Shown here piece by piece: positions 6,304 to 9,255 of a stretch of DNA of 9,255 nt. Where the stretch lies: assembly GCA_016928525.1 (NCBI GenBank), contig JAFGKO010000022.1:1-9255 (forward strand), written 5' to 3'. The position numbers and the translations under genes are program-made. Source of the DNA: Anaerolineales bacterium. GTDB taxonomy: Bacteria > Chloroflexota > Anaerolineae > Anaerolineales > Villigracilaceae. The notes below the pieces were generated by a model. The model saw only the letters and a list, made by a program, of their open reading frames with translations, was not told the origin of the DNA and ran no database searches. Position 1 is the stretch's first letter, and every line of letters begins with the position of its first letter.

Positions 6304-7170
6304 ATGATTTTCAAGGAACTTAGCCTACCGGTCAGAATCATGTCTTATATCCTGTTGACTGTACTGGCTATCAGTATTCTCTACCCACTTGTTTGGATGT
6401 CTTATACAGCGTTCAAATCGAATTCCGCTGTTATGAATTCCCCGTTTGGCCTGCCGACGTCGCTCGATGTTTCGAATATCCAATCGGCCTGGGAACGTGG
6501 GAACTTCAGCCGGCTTTACGCGAACAGCTTAATCGTCACGATGGTCTCAGTATTCGGGATTATAGGCATGGCCACGGCGGCAGGTTATGCCCTGGCGCGT
6601 TACGACTTCCGCTGGAAATCCGCCTTTCTGATTTACTTTATGATTGGCATCGCCGTGCCCACCCAGGCGCTATTGATGCCTGGCTTCAAGTTGATGTCTT
6701 TGCTAGACAATGTGGCCGCAGACACCAATATGCCCTTTCGATTCCGAAACAGTCTCTTGTCGCTAATCGTCACGTACTTCAGCTGGACGTCCATCGCCAT
6801 TGTCTTTATTCGCGCGTATTTCGGTGGGATTCCCCCTGAAATGGAAGAGGCCGCGCGTGTGGACGGCGCTAATGAATGGCAAATCTTTTATCGCATCATG
6901 GTCCCGCTCGCCATGCCGGCGATTGTCACGATGGGCATCTTCTACTTTATCTGGGTCTGGAATGACTTCCTCTGGCCATTGCTTTATACCCAAGAATTGG
7001 ACGTGAGGACGATCCCATTGGGATTGTTTGCATTCAAGGATCGCTATAACAGCTTATGGGGCCAGCAAATGGCGGCTCTGTCGCTGGCGACTTGGCCTCC
7101 AATTATTTTCTACATGATCTTTCGTAATCGGATTCAGCGGGGCCTCACTGAAGGTGCCTTAAAATTCTGA
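6304..7170 (+). CDS. CUT1 sugar ABC transporter permease (MalG/UgpE-like)
   Basis: 288 residues, the normal length for the second membrane subunit of a CUT1 importer. The N terminus (IMSYILLTVLAISILYPLVWMSYTAFKS) is the usual first membrane segment of MalG-type proteins. Further segments include VSVFGIIGMATAAGYALARY, FLIYFMIGIAVPTQALLMPGF, LLSLIVTYFSWTSIAIVFI and MGIFYFIWVWNDFLWPLL. The EAA loop that contacts the ATPase reads EEAARVDGANEWQIFYRIMVPLAMP (Glu182, Asp187, Gly188), and WNDFLWPL is a family hallmark. GGAG at 6295-6298 supports the ATG at 6304, and the 14-bp spacing from the first permease indicates cotranscription. It should form a heterodimer with that protein. No ATPase gene follows, as is common for CUT1 loci that share an MsmX/MsiK-type ATPase. 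Confidence 0.94.
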   Translation: MIFKELSLPVRIMSYILLTVLAISILYPLVWMSYTAFKSNSAVMNSPFGLPTSLDVSNIQSAWERGNFSRLYANSLIVTMVSVFGIIGMATAAGYALARYDFRWKSAFLIYFMIGIAVPTQALLMPGFKLMSLLDNVAADTNMPFRFRNSLLSLIVTYFSWTSIAIVFIRAYFGGIPPEMEEAARVDGANEWQIFYRIMVPLAMPAIVTMGIFYFIWVWNDFLWPLLYTQELDVRTIPLGLFAFKDRYNSLWGQQMAALSLATWPPIIFYMIFRNRIQRGLTEGALKF

Positions 7171-7175
7171 GACGC

Positions 7176-7223
7176 AGCTGGGCGAGACGATAGCGTGACG
7201 AAGTGTCCCAGTTTTCTGGTTTT
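7176..7223 (+). terminator. Weak terminator-like hairpin with T-rich tail after the permease genes
   Basis: AGCTGGG at 7176-7182 can pair with CCCAGTT at 7207-7213 (one G-T pair), enclosing an imperfect interior with a small ACG/CGT stem. The 3' arm runs straight into TTTT and, after CTGG, a second TTTT. It could be a leaky intrinsic terminator that lowers hydrolase expression relative to the transporter. The long interior makes the fold weak. The rest of the 115-bp gap is A+T-rich, with TATAAA at 7242-7247 but no good -35 at proper spacing, so an internal promoter is only possible. Confidence 0.3.
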
Positions 7224-7285
7224 GTTAACCGCATCACCTTGTATAAAGCTGTTCTGTATATACCATCATTTCAGGAGATGATCTA

Positions 7286-9255
7286 ATGATTCGAGGTATG
7301 CACTACATGTGTTGGTTCCCGGAGGATTGGAACTATCACCCGAGTATGCCAATGAAACGACTCCAACAAGTTCAGGATATTGTCGATTTCAATGGCAACG
7401 CATTGCTCTGGTCATGTATGGGAAGCGCCGCCATCGGCCTGCAATACTTGGACAGAGAAGCTAACGAGATCATCCCGCCGCGTCTTCGATTTTACGGCTA
7501 CCTAAACGATGGTGAATTCTCCAGGGAATGTACTAAGCATGGGATCACAGCCTATGCCGTTGTGTGGAAAGCTCAGATGTGGGAATTCCCGGCTGAATTT
7601 AACGACGATGAGTCGGAATTGCTGGCACTGAACAAATTGAAAGGGGAGGGGAAGCAGGGCTGGATCGGGATGCGGGAACTATCCACAGATCGCTATCCCA
7701 AACTTTTTGAGCCTATCAGTAAATATTTCCCCGACGGGCTACGAAATTCAGAAGGTGAACTGGTAACGGATTTTTTGGAAGAGTTCAAAATCAGAACGCT
7801 TGATGGCAATGACGTGCAAAGCGCATGGCTGCTCGTGCCTGGCCATGACCATTATTGTTATACCCCATGTGGAACCAACCCTGCGTTTGCTGAATATCAG
7901 AAAAAGCAAGTTGAGATGATGATCGATGCAGGCGCTGGTGGTGTCATGGTTGATGAGATCGACATGCACCTATATGGCTTGCTTAACGCGGGGTGTTTCT
8001 GCAAAGACTGCATGAAGGGTTTTCGTGCCTATCTCAAAGCGCACCCCTCAGAAGAGACGGTGAATCTCGATCTTGATACATTCAACTACCGTGACTTCTT
8101 GAAAGCGCGTGGTTACACGGATCATGACTTACTTGGTGCGCAGACGGTCAACCGGGCAGCGATACCGCTTTATACCCAATTCGTTCAATTTAACCTTGAG
8201 CAAGTCGAAGTCAGTCTGGCAGAAGTGCTTGATCACGCTAAAGCCTATTCGAAACAAGTACGTGGTCACGAAGTGCCGGTGGCCGCCAATCTATTCAATT
8301 GTTTGCCACATACGAGTATGCTGCGCAAACACTGTGATCTGATTATTGGCGAGAAAAGTGGGCTAGAGCTTCGGCAAGATGGTTTCTACCGTTTCGGGTA
8401 CGCATTTTTCCAGGGCAAGGATGGCTCATTTATCGAAGACCCGAATGACCATATTTTGAAGATCGTAGACGATCTGAAAGATGGCAAGACGGATGTCTAT
8501 GTACTCTTCATGCTTGAGCCGCTGTCCCAAGGTTTCAACGTGGCGATTCCTTACGGTGCGTGGCTGATTAACCTGGTACAAGATTCGTTTTACCCTGATA
8601 TGGAAACTGAACGCCAGATGGGAGACTGGCTTAAGGCGCACGAGGACTTGTTCGCGCCTGACCCTGTGGCCGAAACCGCCATTCTCTACGATACGCGAAG
8701 CGCTATTGAGATCGAGATGTTCCAAGGCGGTTACCTTGACCGGAAGAGCACAGCGGGTTTCCGAACCTTCCACGATCTGAACCAGATGTTGTGCGACAAC
8801 CATGTGCTCGCCAATGTTTTATATGTGAGCGATGATCAGCCTCTTACGCCTGAACGATTGAATTCGTACAGGACCTTGCTCTTGCCTGACGCGTTTAGCT
8901 TGCACAAGGAAGAGATGGATATCATCGATCGGTGGTTGGATTCTGGCGGTCGAGCGATGACGTTTGGACAATCACATAGGCGATTCAGCGAGCTTCGTAG
9001 CCCATTCGTCAAGCCAGCAGCTTTATTAAATTGGATCAAAGAAGGTGGTCAACCGGTAGATATTCTGGAGGGCGACCACAACGCATATATAGGTCTGGGG
9101 TTACACAAAACGGATCAAGGGTTTGCGCTGCACATCGTGAACTATTGGTTGAATGATGTATCACGAACCATCGAAACGATTCCACAGGCGACTTTTAAGC
9201 TCTCGATGACGCCTCGGTCCGTACGTGTGCACACCTTCCCACCGTCTGAAGCAGA
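7286..9255 (+). CDS. Putative glycoside hydrolase, GHL6/GH42-like barrel with trimerisation-like domain (partial, runs off the window)
   Basis: The frame is open from the ATG at 7286 to the last base, giving 656 codons with no stop; AGGAG at 7273-7277 lies eight bases upstream. The N terminus (MIRGMHYMCWFPEDWNYHP, then NGNALLWSC) begins an apparent (beta/alpha)8 barrel. The segment GGVMVDEIDMH (Asp223-Glu224), followed by CFCKDCMKGF (Cys237, Cys239, Cys242), matches the DE...CxCxxC...F signature I associate with uncharacterised GHL6-type hydrolases and relatives of GH42 beta-galactosidases. A second acidic candidate is Glu356 in LIIGEKSG. Around 526-555, RTLLLPDAFSLHKEEMDIIDRWLDSGGRAM resembles the glutamine-amidotransferase-like trimerisation domain of GH42 enzymes. 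The final stretch (FALHIVNYWLND...TFKLSMTP) looks like the start of a C-terminal beta domain, truncated here. There is no signal peptide, so it should act in the cytoplasm on imported sugar. Substrate and catalytic residues are inferred, not established. Confidence 0.72.
   Translation, partial: MIRGMHYMCWFPEDWNYHPSMPMKRLQQVQDIVDFNGNALLWSCMGSAAIGLQYLDREANEIIPPRLRFYGYLNDGEFSRECTKHGITAYAVVWKAQMWEFPAEFNDDESELLALNKLKGEGKQGWIGMRELSTDRYPKLFEPISKYFPDGLRNSEGELVTDFLEEFKIRTLDGNDVQSAWLLVPGHDHYCYTPCGTNPAFAEYQKKQVEMMIDAGAGGVMVDEIDMHLYGLLNAGCFCKDCMKGFRAYLKAHPSEETVNLDLDTFNYRDFLKARGYTDHDLLGAQTVNRAAIPLYTQFVQFNLEQVEVSLAEVLDHAKAYSKQVRGHEVPVAANLFNCLPHTSMLRKHCDLIIGEKSGLELRQDGFYRFGYAFFQGKDGSFIEDPNDHILKIVDDLKDGKTDVYVLFMLEPLSQGFNVAIPYGAWLINLVQDSFYPDMETERQMGDWLKAHEDLFAPDPVAETAILYDTRSAIEIEMFQGGYLDRKSTAGFRTFHDLNQMLCDNHVLANVLYVSDDQPLTPERLNSYRTLLLPDAFSLHKEEMDIIDRWLDSGGRAMTFGQSHRRFSELRSPFVKPAALLNWIKEGGQPVDILEGDHNAYIGLGLHKTDQGFALHIVNYWLNDVSRTIETIPQATFKLSMTPRSVRVHTFPPSEA

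Overview
The window is a bacterial carbohydrate-uptake and processing locus, with every recognisable gene on the + strand. It holds the tail of a sensor histidine kinase (1-120), about 1.1 kb with no convincing gene, and then a six-gene cluster: an AGE-family sugar 2-epimerase (1309-2631), a LacI/GalR-type repressor (2725-3762), a family 1 extracellular solute-binding protein (3912-5231), two CUT1-type ABC permeases (5309-6289 and 6304-7170), and the first 656 codons of a large putative glycoside hydrolase (7286 to the window end).

The clearest control element is just upstream of the cluster. A near-consensus sigma70-type promoter (TTGACA at 1074-1079, 17-bp spacer, TATATT at 1097-1102) is followed at once by a perfect 20-bp palindrome with the ACGT centre expected of a LacI-family operator (1109-1128). 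The operator overlaps the predicted transcription start. The simplest reading is that the LacI protein encoded second in the cluster represses this promoter until a sugar ligand from the imported substrate releases it. Because the regulator lies downstream of the operator, it probably represses its own synthesis too.

The likely division of labour is as follows. The solute-binding protein captures an oligosaccharide outside the membrane and the two permeases import it. The hydrolase cleaves it, or trims related glycans. The epimerase interconverts the C2 epimers of a reducing-end sugar, for example Glc/Man at the end of a beta-linked disaccharide. No ATPase gene lies in the window, so a shared MsmX/MsiK-type ATPase elsewhere, or one beyond the right edge, must energise import. 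The substrate cannot be fixed from sequence; a beta-linked gluco- or manno-oligosaccharide is a guess from the epimerase type.

Noncoding structure includes a 13-bp stem-loop between the binding-protein and permease genes, which looks like an mRNA-stability or differential-expression element. There is also a near-perfect Shine-Dalgarno sequence with no standard start codon upstream of the binding-protein gene, and a long, gene-free region upstream of the promoter.

Organism: the base composition is intermediate, and the binding-protein gene looks more G+C-rich than its neighbours. The combination of LacI, CUT1 transporter, AGE epimerase and GHL-type hydrolase, with an AQA-type signal peptide, is reminiscent of Chloroflexota (Anaerolineae-like). 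This is only an impression; no rRNA or marker gene is present to test it.
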